The notes under the pieces are model-generated. The model had not been told where the DNA came from. It did no database searches and worked only from the letters and a program-made list of their open reading frames with translations. 64,000 nucleotides of DNA from Aquimonas sp. (GTDB lineage Bacteria > Pseudomonadota > Gammaproteobacteria > Xanthomonadales > Xanthomonadaceae). Positions 29,637 to 40,482 of this stretch are shown piece after piece; position 1 is the first letter of the stretch, and each line of letters begins with the position of its first letter. The stretch is from positions 62,001-126,000 of the forward strand of contig JAKOMQ010000009.1 of assembly GCA_022241605.1 (NCBI GenBank). The letters run 5' to 3'. The translations under genes and the position numbers were made by a program.

Positions 29637-30646
29637 GCAGGTCGCCTCCGCGGCAGCGGCGCCGCCAGCAGCAGGCCCAGCATCAGGGCCACGCCCAAGG
29701 GCCACGGGTAGAGTTCCTCACGCGGCCGCTGCGGTGGCGCCCGCTGATCGACCGGCTCCAGACGGTCGAGCTCGGCGTAGATGTTGGCAAGGTCGCGGGT
29801 GTCGCGGGCGCGGAAATAGCGGCCGCCGGTCAAGCGCGCGATCTCGGTGAGACCGGCATCGTCGATTTCGCCGCCCGGGGTGGCCACCTGCAGGCCGAAC
29901 ACCCGCGTGCTGCCGCCGTCCCCGCCCATGCCGATGGTGTGAACGCGCACGCCCTCGGCGGCGGCCAGCCGCGCGGCCTGCAGCGGGTCGAGCACGCCCG
30001 CGTTGTTGACCCCGTCGGTGAGCAGCACCAGCACGCGCTCGCCATCGCTTTGACGCTCGCGCAGGCGCTTGACCCCGAGCCCGATGGCGTCTCCGATGGC
30101 GGTCTCGCGGCCGGCCATTCCGATCACGCTGGTTTCCAACTGGTAGCGGACATGGCTGCGGTCAAAGGTCAGTGGCACCAGCAAGTAGGCGTTCTGGCCA
30201 AACAGAAGCAGGCCGAGCCGATCGCCCTCACGGCGCTCGAGGAAGTCTCCCACCACATGGCGCACGGCGGTGAAGCGATCGACCCGGCGCCCGCCAATCT
30301 GCATGTCCTCGATCGCCATGCTGCCCGAGGTGTCCACCGCGAGCATGAGGTCGCGACCGGTCGAAGGCGGGGCACTGACTTCGCCCAGACGCTGCGGCTG
30401 GGCGGCACCGGCACACAGAAGCATCCAGCACCCAGCGGCCAGGGCCAGCCGCCCCCAGTGGCGACGCGGCAGCGACCCGACTAGGTTCGCGGTGGTCGCA
30501 AACGGCAAGCGCAGGACGCTGCCATGGGCCACGGCGGCCGATGGCAGCAGTCCCCACAGCAGCAGGGGCAGCGGCAGCGCCAGCCAGGCCCAGGGCCGCG
30601 CCCACTCGAGGCTTGCCCAAAGCTCGATCAGCGCATTGACGTTCAT
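29633..30646 (-). CDS. batA: VWA domain membrane protein BatA
   Basis: 337 residues. N-terminal helix (WAWLALPLPLLLWGLLP), a second helix (LALAAGCWMLLCAGAA), then a VWA domain with MIDAS DTSGSM, GLLLFGQNAYLLVPLT and LLTDGVNNAG; a C-terminal transmembrane helix (PLGVALMLGLLLAAPL). The domain likely faces the periplasm or cytosol as a metal-dependent protein-binding module working with the MoxR ATPase. ATG 30646 overlaps the DUF4381 stop by 4 nt. Confidence 0.88.
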   Translation of the reverse strand: MNVNALIELWASLEWARPWAWLALPLPLLLWGLLPSAAVAHGSVLRLPFATTANLVGSLPRRHWGRLALAAGCWMLLCAGAAQPQRLGEVSAPPSTGRDLMLAVDTSGSMAIEDMQIGGRRVDRFTAVRHVVGDFLERREGDRLGLLLFGQNAYLLVPLTFDRSHVRYQLETSVIGMAGRETAIGDAIGLGVKRLRERQSDGERVLVLLTDGVNNAGVLDPLQAARLAAAEGVRVHTIGMGGDGGSTRVFGLQVATPGGEIDDAGLTEIARLTGGRYFRARDTRDLANIYAELDRLEPVDQRAPPQRPREELYPWPLGVALMLGLLLAAPLPRRRPA

Positions 30647-31107
30647 GGCGAACGCTCCAGCACTCGCGCCAGCGCGCGTCCCAGCGCTTCGGTGGCCGCA
30701 CGCGCCTCGTCCGGCGCGAGCTGCGCCCGCCACGCGGCATCGCGCAGGCAGGCTGCGGGGCCCGCTGAGGGCGGGGCCTCGGGCAGCAGGGCGTCCAGCC
30801 AGTCCAGCCAAGCCTGGCCGTGCAGCGCAGCGGCTTCCGGCGCGTATTGGCGCAGCGCTCGATGCAGCAGCTCGGAAGCTGCGGCGACCTGTGGCACGCC
30901 GGGGGCGAGTTCGCACTCGATGCGGGCGTGCGCGTCCAGCCAGCGCCGACGATGGCGCTGGCGGAGGATTCGCTCGCGCCATCGCCAGCAGAGCCAGCCC
31001 AAAGCCAGCAGGGCGAGCACTGCAAGCAGGCCCGGCAGCGGTGCCGGCAGCCACAGCCCGGGCTCGGGCGGCAGCTGGATATCTCGCAGCTGCGGGCCGG
31101 CGCTCAC
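30643..31107 (-). CDS. DUF4381 membrane protein of the bat operon
   Basis: 154 residues. The starting motif LRDIQLPPEPGLWLPAPLPGLLAVLALLALGWLCW contains one transmembrane helix (about residues 23-43). A basic segment (RRRHRRRWLDA) and a helical cytosolic part follow. This arrangement matches DUF4381, always found between the DUF58 and VWA genes of this operon type. It overlaps both neighbours by 4 nt. Confidence 0.85.
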   Translation of the reverse strand: MSAGPQLRDIQLPPEPGLWLPAPLPGLLAVLALLALGWLCWRWRERILRQRHRRRWLDAHARIECELAPGVPQVAAASELLHRALRQYAPEAAALHGQAWLDWLDALLPEAPPSAGPAACLRDAAWRAQLAPDEARAATEALGRALARVLERSP

Positions 31108-32011
31108 GCGGCCTCCTGCGGACGCCCGCGCAGCAGGTCCTGGAGGCTGCGGACTGGGTCCTCGCGGGTGCTGGCAATGCGCACGCCGGCACCGATCCGG
31201 CGCAAGGCATCGACGGCCTGCTGTTGCCGTTCGCGCAACGCGGTCTGCCAGGGTGCAAGCCTGCCGTCCGAATGCAGCTCGGCAAGACCTCTTGGAGTCT
31301 CGATGCGGTAGCGCCCGGGCGGCAGCGGCTCGCGCTCGAGCGGATCGGCCAGCACCAGTGCGGCGAGGTCATGGTCTCGGCGCAGGCGGGCGAGGGCTCG
31401 CAGGGCCTCGGCATCGAGGCTGGCGCAATCAAGAAGCAGCAGGATGTGGCCACCCCCCTGCAGCACTCGGCCCATGCGGTCGGCCGCCGCGGACAGTGGA
31501 AGCGCCGGGCCGCCCTGCGGTGAAACGCGTGACCAGTGCTCGACTTCAGAAAGCGCACGCAGCACGCCGCGATGAGTGCCCTGCGCCGGCAGCTGGCCGC
31601 TGACGGCACCAAAGGCCGCGGCAGTCACCCGATCGCCTTCAGACTGGGCGAACCAGAGGAAGAGTGCAGCGAGCCTCGCGGCCTGCACCGACTTGAAGCC
31701 CTGGCGTGTGCCGAAGCGCAGCGAAATCGAGGTATCGAGCAGCACCGCCGATGTGCGCTCTCGCTCTGCGGCGAACAGCTTCGTGTGGAGCTTGCCGGCG
31801 CGCGCAGTCAGCCGCCAGTCGACGTGGCGCACATCGTCACCGCTGGCATAGGCGCGGGATTCGGCGTAATCCATGCCGCGGCCGCGGAAGGGGCTATGGC
31901 GACTGCCGGCGGCGCGGTCGGCGCTGCGCCGGCGCGCGCCCGCGGCCAGCGCCTGCGCGCGCGCGCGCAGGGCCAGCAGCTCGGACAGGCTGGGCTCGCA
32001 GACGCCGATGC

Positions 32012-32015
<4 letters not shown>
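31104..32015 (-). CDS. DUF58 domain protein of the moxR-bat operon
   Basis: 303 residues. The DUF58 signature is plain: SPFRGRGMDYAESRAYASGDDVRHVDWRLTARAGKLHTKLFAAERERTSAVLLDTS. It is followed by a degenerate VWA-like fold (GGHILLLLDCASLDAEALRAL). The start is GTG 32015, which overlaps the moxR stop as GTGA; a longer frame upstream lies inside moxR. It probably acts as the adaptor between MoxR and the VWA proteins. Confidence 0.88.
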
Positions 32016-33049
<1,034 letters not shown>

Positions 33050-33442
33050 GTCGAAGCCTTGCAGGAGAGGTCGCTTGGACTGCGCGTGCGCGCTTGGGTT
33101 CCATGGGCATCGCGCGCTCAGCGATGCGCGTCGATGCGCGGCGCCGCCGCAGTATGGCGTGATCCCCGCTGCGATACACGGGCGCATCCGCACCTTGGAA
33201 GATAGCGCTCAGTGTTAGGTTCCCTGTTGGCGCAGCGCCGGTGTGCCGACATCTTTTGTGCCTGCTGCCCCATCGGCGCAGGGCAGGCGAAACCGGTCAG
33301 ACGCCATCCGCGCGCATGACAACCGGGATCGGAGCCTGCCGCAGGGCGGGGCGAAGCGCAGCGCTACCGGAGCATCGAGACGTGCCCCACGGGCCTTGGG
33401 GGATTGGGAGCCTGGTGCAGCGCCGGCGTAATCAACCCCGGG
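33050..33442. promoter_or_regulatory. Region upstream of the moxR-bat operon
   Basis: 393 nt with no gene I can support. It lies before moxR (minus) and after the stop of the CNB-EAL gene (minus). An inverted pair GGCAGGC (33282-33288) and GCCTGCC (33334-33340) encloses about 45 nt that I cannot match to a known RNA class. Confidence 0.35.
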
Positions 33443-34603
33443 TCAGGGCGGCCGATCGGTGTGACGCAATTCGGACAGTTTCTGCGGTTTGCCGACCCAC
33501 CAGCCTTGCGCGTAGCGACAGCCCATGGCCGCCAACTGCTCAAGCTGCACAGCCGTCTCAACGCCCTCCACGACCACATCCGCCCCAAGGGCATGGGCCA
33601 TGCCGACGATCGACTCGACGATCCGCAGCGCGCGCGTACTTTCGTGCATGTTGCGCACGAAGGCCTGATCTACCTTCAGCGTATCGAAGGGCAGCAGGTG
33701 CATGTATTGCAGATTGGAGTAGCCGGTGCCGAAATCGTCGAGTGCGACCTTCATGCCGGCAAGCCGGGCCTGCTGCATCATCACCGCCACGCGTATTGGG
33801 TCGAGCGCACGGCTTTCGGTGAGCTCGATCTTGATCCGACCTGGATCGAGCGACCTGCGCTGAATGCGCTCCAGCATTCTCGCGAGCAGCCCTTCTTCCA
33901 GCAGTTGCCGGGCAGACACGTTGATCGCGACGAATTGCGCTTGGTCAGGCCGGGCGTCATCAAGGTGCATGAGCGCATCCAGCGCCAGCTCCAGCACATA
34001 GTCGCCCACCGGAAGGATCAGCGAAGTCTCTTCCGCGAGCGCAATGAACTCGGCGGGAGAAATCCATCCGCGTCTGGGATGGCGCCAGCGCACCAGCGCC
34101 TCGTAGCCGGCCACGCGTCCGGGGCGGATTTCGAGCAGCGGCTGGAAACGGGCTTCCAGCTGGCCCTCGCGAAGGGCGTCGCGCAGTTCACCTTCGAGGC
34201 GAATCTTGTCGATGCCGAGCAGGGCTTCGGTGCCCTCCCCTTCTGGTATCTGGCTGCCTTGGCCAAGCGACTGCGCCAGGGTTTGTCGATAGCGCCGCAG
34301 CTGGCCTTCAAGCAATGCGCGCACGACCGGATCGGTGTTGAGCAGGCGCTCCGCGATCTGTTCGGGCGTTATCGCAAGCAACACACAGGGTTCGAGTGCC
34401 GTTGCGGTGGCCGTTCGCGGCGAGCGGTCGATGACGGCCATCTCGCCCAGCAATTCGCCGGCGCCCACTTCGGCGATACGCCGTTGATCCGAGCCAGCAG
34501 TTATCGCAAGCCGACCCCGCTCGACGAGGTAGGCCGCATCGGGCGGATCCGATTCCCGAAACAGGACCTCGCCAGCAACGAGTTCAACGCGATGGGAGTT
34601 CAT
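33443..34603 (-). CDS. Cyclic-nucleotide-binding/EAL domain c-di-GMP phosphodiesterase
   Basis: 386 residues. N-terminal CNB domain (about residues 5-115: VEL VAGEVLFRESDPPDAAYLVERG, GELLGEMAVIDRSPRTATATA) of CRP type is joined to a C-terminal EAL domain. The EAL marks look intact: YEALVRW, INVSARQLL, ELTESRAL, DDFGTGYSNL, KVDQAFVR, VEGVET and GCRYAQGWWVGKP. It is therefore predicted to hydrolyse c-di-GMP to pGpG under control of a cyclic nucleotide. The gene follows the pil operon and the Ig-like lipoprotein on the same strand. ATG 34603 is preferred; ATG 34627 is an alternative with no ribosome-binding site. Confidence 0.88.
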   Translation of the reverse strand: MNSHRVELVAGEVLFRESDPPDAAYLVERGRLAITAGSDQRRIAEVGAGELLGEMAVIDRSPRTATATALEPCVLLAITPEQIAERLLNTDPVVRALLEGQLRRYRQTLAQSLGQGSQIPEGEGTEALLGIDKIRLEGELRDALREGQLEARFQPLLEIRPGRVAGYEALVRWRHPRRGWISPAEFIALAEETSLILPVGDYVLELALDALMHLDDARPDQAQFVAINVSARQLLEEGLLARMLERIQRRSLDPGRIKIELTESRALDPIRVAVMMQQARLAGMKVALDDFGTGYSNLQYMHLLPFDTLKVDQAFVRNMHESTRALRIVESIVGMAHALGADVVVEGVETAVQLEQLAAMGCRYAQGWWVGKPQKLSELRHTDRPP

Positions 34604-34706
34604 AGTCCCGTTCCGGCTGTCCTCCATCGCGAGCCAGGACCGCGACTGCGGCGAGGCGCGGCGCGGCGGGTAGGAGGGATCTCCAACCCGCCGCTGATCT
34701 GCCAAG

Positions 34707-37652
34707 CTACTGGAAGGCGATATTGCAGGTCAGGGGTGAGCTGAGCGCACTGACCTGAACGTTGAAGGTGTTGCCCGGCGACGTTTGCCCCGGCTGCAGC
34801 GCGCAGCTCCCGCTGACCGCTGGCGCGGGCCTGGGACCCGCGCTGGGAGTGGCGATCAAGGACAGAATCGTTCCTGACGGGAAATTCTGGGTGCAGGCTT
34901 GGGTGGCAGCCGGCCCGACGGCGCAGGTCAACCCACCGGAACCAGTGACGGTGCCGCCGGTGCCGCCTGCTCCATTGCTGAGATTCAGCGTGAAGGCCAC
35001 CGGCTGCTGGTTGCCGCCCTGGTTACAGGCGCCGGCAGGCGGCTGTGGGCTGAAGCCCGGGCCTCCGGCGCAGCTGTCACGGCCGCGGAAGATCACCGAG
35101 GTGCTCGGATCACCGCCAGCCAAGCTGAACTCGCAGGTCCACAGAGCACCGCCGTTGGGCTGATCCATTTCCTGGGCGCTGACAATGGCCGTGGCTTGGC
35201 CTTGGGCGTTGGTCAGACCGGGCGGCTGCACCACGCTGACGATGGCGGTCGTGCCGGTTCCGGCACACTGGAAACCGATCGCTCGATTGGCAACCGGGTT
35301 GCCGGCGCCGTCGATAAGACGGAGGTTTACCTCAAAGGTGCCGTTGCCGATGAACGCGCTCGGGAAAGCCTGCAGGATCAGGTCGGCTGCGGTCCTGATG
35401 CTGACGATGGCTTCGGCCTCACCCAGCGAGAACTGCAGCTCGCCCTCCTCGTCGCTGACACCGGTGGTGACTACGCTGACCTGCACGCAACCGTTGGCGC
35501 CGGTGGGGGAAGGCAGTGGGCCCGAACTGCGGCTGCCGATGGTGCCGAAACCCGAGGGCAGATTGAATCCGAAGTTGATGAAGGCACCCTGCACCGGGTT
35601 GTTCTGGCCGTCGCGCAGACACACGGTCACGCTGGCGGTCGTGTTGCCGGGAATAACGGTCGGGCTTGCGATGATCGAAAGCGGAGCGATTCCCGGGTAG
35701 ACGAAGCCACCGATGTCGGTGATCAGTTTGGTGCCGCCCGTAGTCGAGGCACTGCCGCGCGCCCACACCTGCACGGCCTGGCCGATCCGGGACACGGGGA
35801 AGTTCATGCGGGTGGTTGCAACGCCGTTGGCATCGGTGAAGGCAGTGGCAATGATGTTGCCGTGGATCGCGCGGCCAATGATATACGGCAGGACATTGCC
35901 GTTATCGACGCTGACGCCGGTGTCGTCGTTGCGGTTGAAACGCTGGGCCACGCTCAGTGAGGTCTGGCTGCTGATCGAGCTGATCGTGCGCGCGCTCTCG
36001 AGGTCGCGGTTGCCGGCAACCGCCTGGCCGAACACCAGCAGGGTGTCGCCCGGACCTGCACCGCCGGCAGCCGTCTGGAACTGGCCGGTCGGCGCGGTGA
36101 ACAGGAAACCGTCTTCCTGCGGATTGCCGTCGCCACCGCTGATGGCGAAGCTGCCGGAACCCGAGCCGGGGAAGCCGACAATCGGGCTGTCGATCAGGCC
36201 GAATTCCACCGGCGTACCCGGCAACACGGGATTGCCCTGGCGATCGGTTGCCAGCACGCTGACATTCAGGCTGTAGCTGCCGTCCTGGCTCTCGCCGCCG
36301 ATGCCCTCGCCGGGAGCTATCACGCGATTCTCGACGATGGCCTCAAGGGCAGGGCTGGTGATCTGCAGCGCGAACAGGCGTCCGTCGGAGATCACCACGG
36401 TGCGCTCGGTCACCACCGGGTCGCTGATGCCGTTGTCGACATTGTTGTCGGCACGGTCGGCGGTGACGCGAACCGTGGTCTGGCCGACGCGGGTGCCGGA
36501 GATCAGGCTGAAAGTCGCGATGCCGTTGTTGGTGCGGATACTGATCGCGGGCCCGCTGACCGTCTGGCCGGCGGCGTTGACCCCGGTCAGGCGCTCGCCT
36601 GCGGCGATCGAGTCGCTGCCGATGATTTCCACGCGCACATTGTTGAAGGCGCTGCTGCCGGAGACGGGGTCGCGCACCGGCTGGCCGATGCCGTCGGACA
36701 GCTCGACCTCGAAGGTACCGGCGGTCTGACCGCCCGAACCCTGGACATAAAGGCCGCTGAAGCTCGGGAACAGCGCGATGACGGAAGGCAGCGGCGGGGT
36801 CGTGGACACCACTTGGATGTCCTGCGTGGCCGTCATGACACGGCCGGTGTCCGGATCCTGGATGGATGCAGTGATCCGGGCAGTCCCCGTGATGTTGAAG
36901 GAGTGCACGAAAATCGTGCCGCGGCCAGCGACCATGTTGACCGGACCCTGGCCGAGGAACACGAAGAACTCGTTGATGTCCTCGGTCTCGGGGTCGTCGA
37001 GTGTGCTGAACGCCGCCACCGTCACCGGGTTGATGGTGACGCCCAGCCCGCCGGCCTCACCCTGGGGAATGCTGATCTCCTGACCGCTGGCGGAGCGAGC
37101 GGTAATGGTGAGCTCAGCCATGTAGGGCGAACCGATGAAAGGCGCCACGCCAAACAGGTTGACCGGCAGCTGGGTCCGGGTCGCTTGAATGGTGATGTTG
37201 CCCTGCGCGGTCGGGGGGCCGATCGTGAGCGCCAGCGTGGTGCTCGACGCGGCGGTTTGACCGGCAGGCTGGGTGGAGAAGCCGACGCTGACCGACCCCT
37301 GCTGGGATCCAGACACAAAGACAAACTCGGCACGCCCTCCGACCGTAGGGGAGGTCGATCCGCTACCGGGCTGGCCGTTGGCCACGCCGAAGATCTGACC
37401 GAGGTTGCTCGGGCTGACCGTGGAGCTGACCACGGTGCCATCGGCCACCGGATTGCCATTGGCCTGGCTCACCTGAACCGTCACCGATACCTGGCCACCG
37501 GCCGGCACCGTGCCCGACTGTGGCTGAGCAGCAATGCTCACGGCGCGGGGCGGCTCAAAGCTGCCGCCGCTGCTGCCGCCGCCGCCACAGGCGGAGAGCG
37601 CAAGCATCGCTCCCAGCAACAGCATGGAATTCAACAGACCTGTAGCTTTCAT
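34707..37652 (-). CDS. Large Ig-like-repeat lipoprotein
   Basis: 981 residues. A lipobox LSAC follows the signal helix (LLLGAMLALSAC, Cys22), then a Gly/Ser linker (GGGGSSGGS). The rest is a chain of about six to eight beta-sandwich modules of bacterial Ig-like (Big-1/invasin) type: SVTVQVSQANGNPVADGT, ADRADNNVDNG, NVSVLATDRQGNPVLPGTPVEFGL, VTVCLRDGQNNPVQGAFINFGF and NLRLIDGAGNPVANRAIGFQC. A C-terminal module rich in Gly with three Cys (TCAVGP, SCALQ, TCNIAFQ) closes the protein. It lies 71 nt after pilQ on the same strand and may be co-transcribed. Surface-exposed adhesin or pilus-associated factor is possible; this is inference. Confidence 0.8.
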   Translation of the reverse strand: MKATGLLNSMLLLGAMLALSACGGGGSSGGSFEPPRAVSIAAQPQSGTVPAGGQVSVTVQVSQANGNPVADGTVVSSTVSPSNLGQIFGVANGQPGSGSTSPTVGGRAEFVFVSGSQQGSVSVGFSTQPAGQTAASSTTLALTIGPPTAQGNITIQATRTQLPVNLFGVAPFIGSPYMAELTITARSASGQEISIPQGEAGGLGVTINPVTVAAFSTLDDPETEDINEFFVFLGQGPVNMVAGRGTIFVHSFNITGTARITASIQDPDTGRVMTATQDIQVVSTTPPLPSVIALFPSFSGLYVQGSGGQTAGTFEVELSDGIGQPVRDPVSGSSAFNNVRVEIIGSDSIAAGERLTGVNAAGQTVSGPAISIRTNNGIATFSLISGTRVGQTTVRVTADRADNNVDNGISDPVVTERTVVISDGRLFALQITSPALEAIVENRVIAPGEGIGGESQDGSYSLNVSVLATDRQGNPVLPGTPVEFGLIDSPIVGFPGSGSGSFAISGGDGNPQEDGFLFTAPTGQFQTAAGGAGPGDTLLVFGQAVAGNRDLESARTISSISSQTSLSVAQRFNRNDDTGVSVDNGNVLPYIIGRAIHGNIIATAFTDANGVATTRMNFPVSRIGQAVQVWARGSASTTGGTKLITDIGGFVYPGIAPLSIIASPTVIPGNTTASVTVCLRDGQNNPVQGAFINFGFNLPSGFGTIGSRSSGPLPSPTGANGCVQVSVVTTGVSDEEGELQFSLGEAEAIVSIRTAADLILQAFPSAFIGNGTFEVNLRLIDGAGNPVANRAIGFQCAGTGTTAIVSVVQPPGLTNAQGQATAIVSAQEMDQPNGGALWTCEFSLAGGDPSTSVIFRGRDSCAGGPGFSPQPPAGACNQGGNQQPVAFTLNLSNGAGGTGGTVTGSGGLTCAVGPAATQACTQNFPSGTILSLIATPSAGPRPAPAVSGSCALQPGQTSPGNTFNVQVSALSSPLTCNIAFQ

Positions 37653-37723
37653 CGCGTCTCTCCGAGGTTTCCGGTTCCGCTTCCAGCGCCGGAGTGTGGC
37701 TTCTTGTTCCGTTACGGATCCGA

Positions 37724-39934
37724 TCAGCGCGCGTTGCGGCCGGCGACGGCCAGCACGCGCGGGGTGACGAAGATCAGCAGTTCCGCCTTCGATGACTCGC
37801 GGCGGGTGTTCTTGAAGAGATTGCCCAGCACCGGCACGTCGCCGAGGAAGGGCACCTTGCGCAGATCTTCGATCGACGTGAACTCATACACACCGCCGAT
37901 GACAACGGTCTGACCGTCATCCACCAGCACCGCGGTGCTGATCTCGCGCTTGGCAATCTGTGGCACACCGTCGATGAAGCCGTTGACCTGATCTTTCTTG
38001 ACGCTCAGCACCAGATAGACCCGACCGTCCTGGGTGATCGTGGGGGTCACCAGCAGTTCTAGCACCACTTCCTTGAACTGGACCTGCTCGGTGGCGGCGC
38101 CGCCGGACGTGGTGATCGTCTTGTAGCCGATCTCATCGCCCTGCTTGATGTTGGCTTCGCGCTGGTTCGCGGTGATCACCCGCGGGCTGGAAACAACTTC
38201 ACCGCGACCTTCCTGCTGCAGGGCCGAAAGCTCGAGGTCGAGCAGGTAATCGGCGCCAAGAATGGCGAAGCCAAGTGAACCGGCGGGGCTCTGGACCGGC
38301 AGATTTACGCCGAGGCGGCTCCCCGGCAGACCGGTCAGATCCTGTCCGATGCCGCCGATGCCGTTTCGGCCGGCCAAGCGGTTTTCGATAGCCCGGCCGA
38401 TCATGGCGTTGGTCGCCGTCTGCGAGCCGGAGGTGGTGATTACGCGGCCGCTGCTGGACTGGTTGGCGCCGGAGACGCCGAAACGGGAGCCGAGCTCGCG
38501 CGCGAAGCTCTCGTTGGCAATGACGATGCGGGCTTCGATCAGGACCTGGTCGACCGGACGGTCAAGCAGGGCGATCAGGGTCTTGATCTCCTCGATCTTG
38601 TGCGGCAGATCGTTGAGCAGCAGGGTGTTGGTTCGACGGTCGAAGGTGACCGAGCCGCGCGGCGAGAGGAAGCCCCTGCCGTCGAGCTGCTGCTGGCCCT
38701 GCTGGCCGCCCTGCTGATTGCCCTTGCTGTCGTCGGTCAACAGCTTGGAGATGTCCTCGGCGCTGCCGTAATTGATGGTGATGTACTCGCTGACCAGCTC
38801 GGCACGCTGTTCCATTTCGAGGCGTGCGTCCGCCACGGCTTTTTCGTAGGAGGCGATCTCGGCCTGCGGGGCGATCCAGATCACGTTGCGGTCGCGCCGC
38901 TGGTCCAGCGAACGAGCGCGCAGCACCAGATCAAGAGCCTGGTCCCACGGCACATTGATGAGACGCAGGGTCACGTTGCCGGTGACGCTGTCGGCCGCGA
39001 CCACGTTGAGGCCGGACTCCTCGGCGATCAGCTGCAGCACGGTGCGAACCGGGATGTCCTGGAAGTTGAAGGTCACCGGGCGACCGACGTAAGCCCCCTC
39101 CGCCACTTCGACGGCGGTACCGTCGGCGGCAACCACGACCGCCTGCACCGGATCGACCTCGATCACGAACTCGTTGCCGGTCTGGTAGGCAAGCGGCTCA
39201 AAGCGACCGTTGATGGAAAGCTCCAGCCGGGTGCCGTTGCTGCTGCGGGAGAGCTCGATGCTCTGCACCGGCGTGGCGAAGTCGATCACGTCGAGGCGCT
39301 CGGCCATGTTCTCAGGCAGGAAAACACCCGCGAGATCGATCCGAACGCGCTGTCCGTCGACCCGCATTTCCGAGGCCACACCTTCGCCGGTGAGCGAAAG
39401 GATCACGCGGCCCGTGCCTTGGGGGGTGCGCCTGAAGTCGATATTGGCGACCTCGGTGACGTTCGGCGTGCGCTTGGCCGGGTCGGGGTTGTAGGCCGTG
39501 ACCGGAGCAGCCGCCGTGCTCGTTCCACCCACGACCAGGATGACGCGATTGCCTTCGGTGCGGGTTTCATAGGACGAGGAACGGAACAGATCGACCGAGA
39601 CCCGGGTGCGGCCGGCCGCCTCCGCGGTGGCGATCGAGCTGGTGGCGCCGATGCCGACCGGAATGCGCCGTTGGGCGACTCCATTCCGGGTGTCGGGGAG
39701 ATCGATGATGATCCGCGGCGGATCCTCGGTGGTGAACACCGGCAGCTCGGTGACCGGCTCGGAGAGGTCAAGCGTGATTTCCACGCTGCCCCCGGCGCCG
39801 GCCGAAAAGCTGATGTTGTTGAGTGTTCCGGCAGCGAGGACGCTGGAGCTTGCGCCCAACAGGGCGGCCAGACCGAGACGCCGGGCCATGCGGACCCAGC
39901 CGGCACCGGAGATGGACTTGGATGTGCGCTTCAT
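37724..39934 (-). CDS. pilQ: Type IV pilus secretin PilQ
   Basis: 736-residue outer-membrane secretin for pilus extrusion. Signal peptide (LGLAALLGASSSVLA) is followed by AMIN domains (LNNISFSAGAGGSVEITLDLSEPV, RVILSLTGEGVAS). Next come the secretin N0/N1 modules (TFNFQDIPVRTVLQLIAEESGLNVV, DRRTNTLLLNDLPHKIEEIKTLIALLD) and the secretin pore domain (VIANESFARELGSRFGVSG ... EVVSSPRVITANQ ... GGVYEFTSIEDLRKVPFLGDVPVLGNLFK). ATG 39934 has GGGGA upstream. It is the last core gene of pilMNOPQ. Confidence 0.96.
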   Translation of the reverse strand: MKRTSKSISGAGWVRMARRLGLAALLGASSSVLAAGTLNNISFSAGAGGSVEITLDLSEPVTELPVFTTEDPPRIIIDLPDTRNGVAQRRIPVGIGATSSIATAEAAGRTRVSVDLFRSSSYETRTEGNRVILVVGGTSTAAAPVTAYNPDPAKRTPNVTEVANIDFRRTPQGTGRVILSLTGEGVASEMRVDGQRVRIDLAGVFLPENMAERLDVIDFATPVQSIELSRSSNGTRLELSINGRFEPLAYQTGNEFVIEVDPVQAVVVAADGTAVEVAEGAYVGRPVTFNFQDIPVRTVLQLIAEESGLNVVAADSVTGNVTLRLINVPWDQALDLVLRARSLDQRRDRNVIWIAPQAEIASYEKAVADARLEMEQRAELVSEYITINYGSAEDISKLLTDDSKGNQQGGQQGQQQLDGRGFLSPRGSVTFDRRTNTLLLNDLPHKIEEIKTLIALLDRPVDQVLIEARIVIANESFARELGSRFGVSGANQSSSGRVITTSGSQTATNAMIGRAIENRLAGRNGIGGIGQDLTGLPGSRLGVNLPVQSPAGSLGFAILGADYLLDLELSALQQEGRGEVVSSPRVITANQREANIKQGDEIGYKTITTSGGAATEQVQFKEVVLELLVTPTITQDGRVYLVLSVKKDQVNGFIDGVPQIAKREISTAVLVDDGQTVVIGGVYEFTSIEDLRKVPFLGDVPVLGNLFKNTRRESSKAELLIFVTPRVLAVAGRNAR

Positions 39935-39949
39935 GCGATTCCCCACTGC

Positions 39950-40480
39950 TTATTCATTGTCGAGCGCCAGACGTGCGGGACGCTCCAGCCAGCCGCCTGC
40001 ACCATCCGCCACCAGTTCGACGATCTCAAGACCGTCTTCTCGGATCGCGACGATGCGGCCGTCGCTCTGCCCCAGGTAGTTGCCAACGCGCACCCGATGC
40101 ACGACCCGGCCGGGGTCCATCACCAAAGCCACGAGGCTGCCGCCCACGCCCAAGGATCCGACCATGTCGAGACCGTCCAGCGGGAAGGCCTCAAGGACTT
40201 CCTTGCGGCGATTGGCATCGGGGCGCGGCCCGTCCGCACGCGCAGCATCTTCGCGGCGCTGCGGCGCAGTAAATGGATCACGCAGCCCCTGCGCGCTGTA
40301 GACGAAACTCTCGAACTGTTTCATCACCGGCAGCGGCTCCAGCGGTGGCGCAGGGCGCTGCTTGACGTCGGCGATGTAGTTGTCGAGATCGCGAGTGCCG
40401 GGATCGCAGGCGGCGAGGCCCACGGCGCAAAGCAGCAGCGTGCCCGCTCGAAACCAAGGATGTCGTGCGAATGCGCTCAT
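39950..40480 (-). CDS. pilP: Type IV pilus assembly lipoprotein PilP
   Basis: 176 residues. Lipobox LAAC, then the PilP domain (QGLRDPFTAPQRRED, FPLDGLDMVGSLGVGGSLVALVMDPGRVVHRVRVGNYLGQSDGRIVAIREDGLEIVEL). It binds PilNO and PilQ and spans the periplasm. ATG 40480 or GTG 40483 may be the start; the latter overlaps the pilO stop by one base. pilQ follows 15 nt later. Confidence 0.95.
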   Translation of the reverse strand: MSAFARHPWFRAGTLLLCAVGLAACDPGTRDLDNYIADVKQRPAPPLEPLPVMKQFESFVYSAQGLRDPFTAPQRREDAARADGPRPDANRRKEVLEAFPLDGLDMVGSLGVGGSLVALVMDPGRVVHRVRVGNYLGQSDGRIVAIREDGLEIVELVADGAGGWLERPARLALDNE

Positions 40481-40482
40481 CA

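Noticed and set aside
33282-33340. Possible structured RNA with arms GGCAGGC/GCCTGCC
   Set aside because: Only the outer arms are clear; the interior matches no RNA class I know and could be chance.
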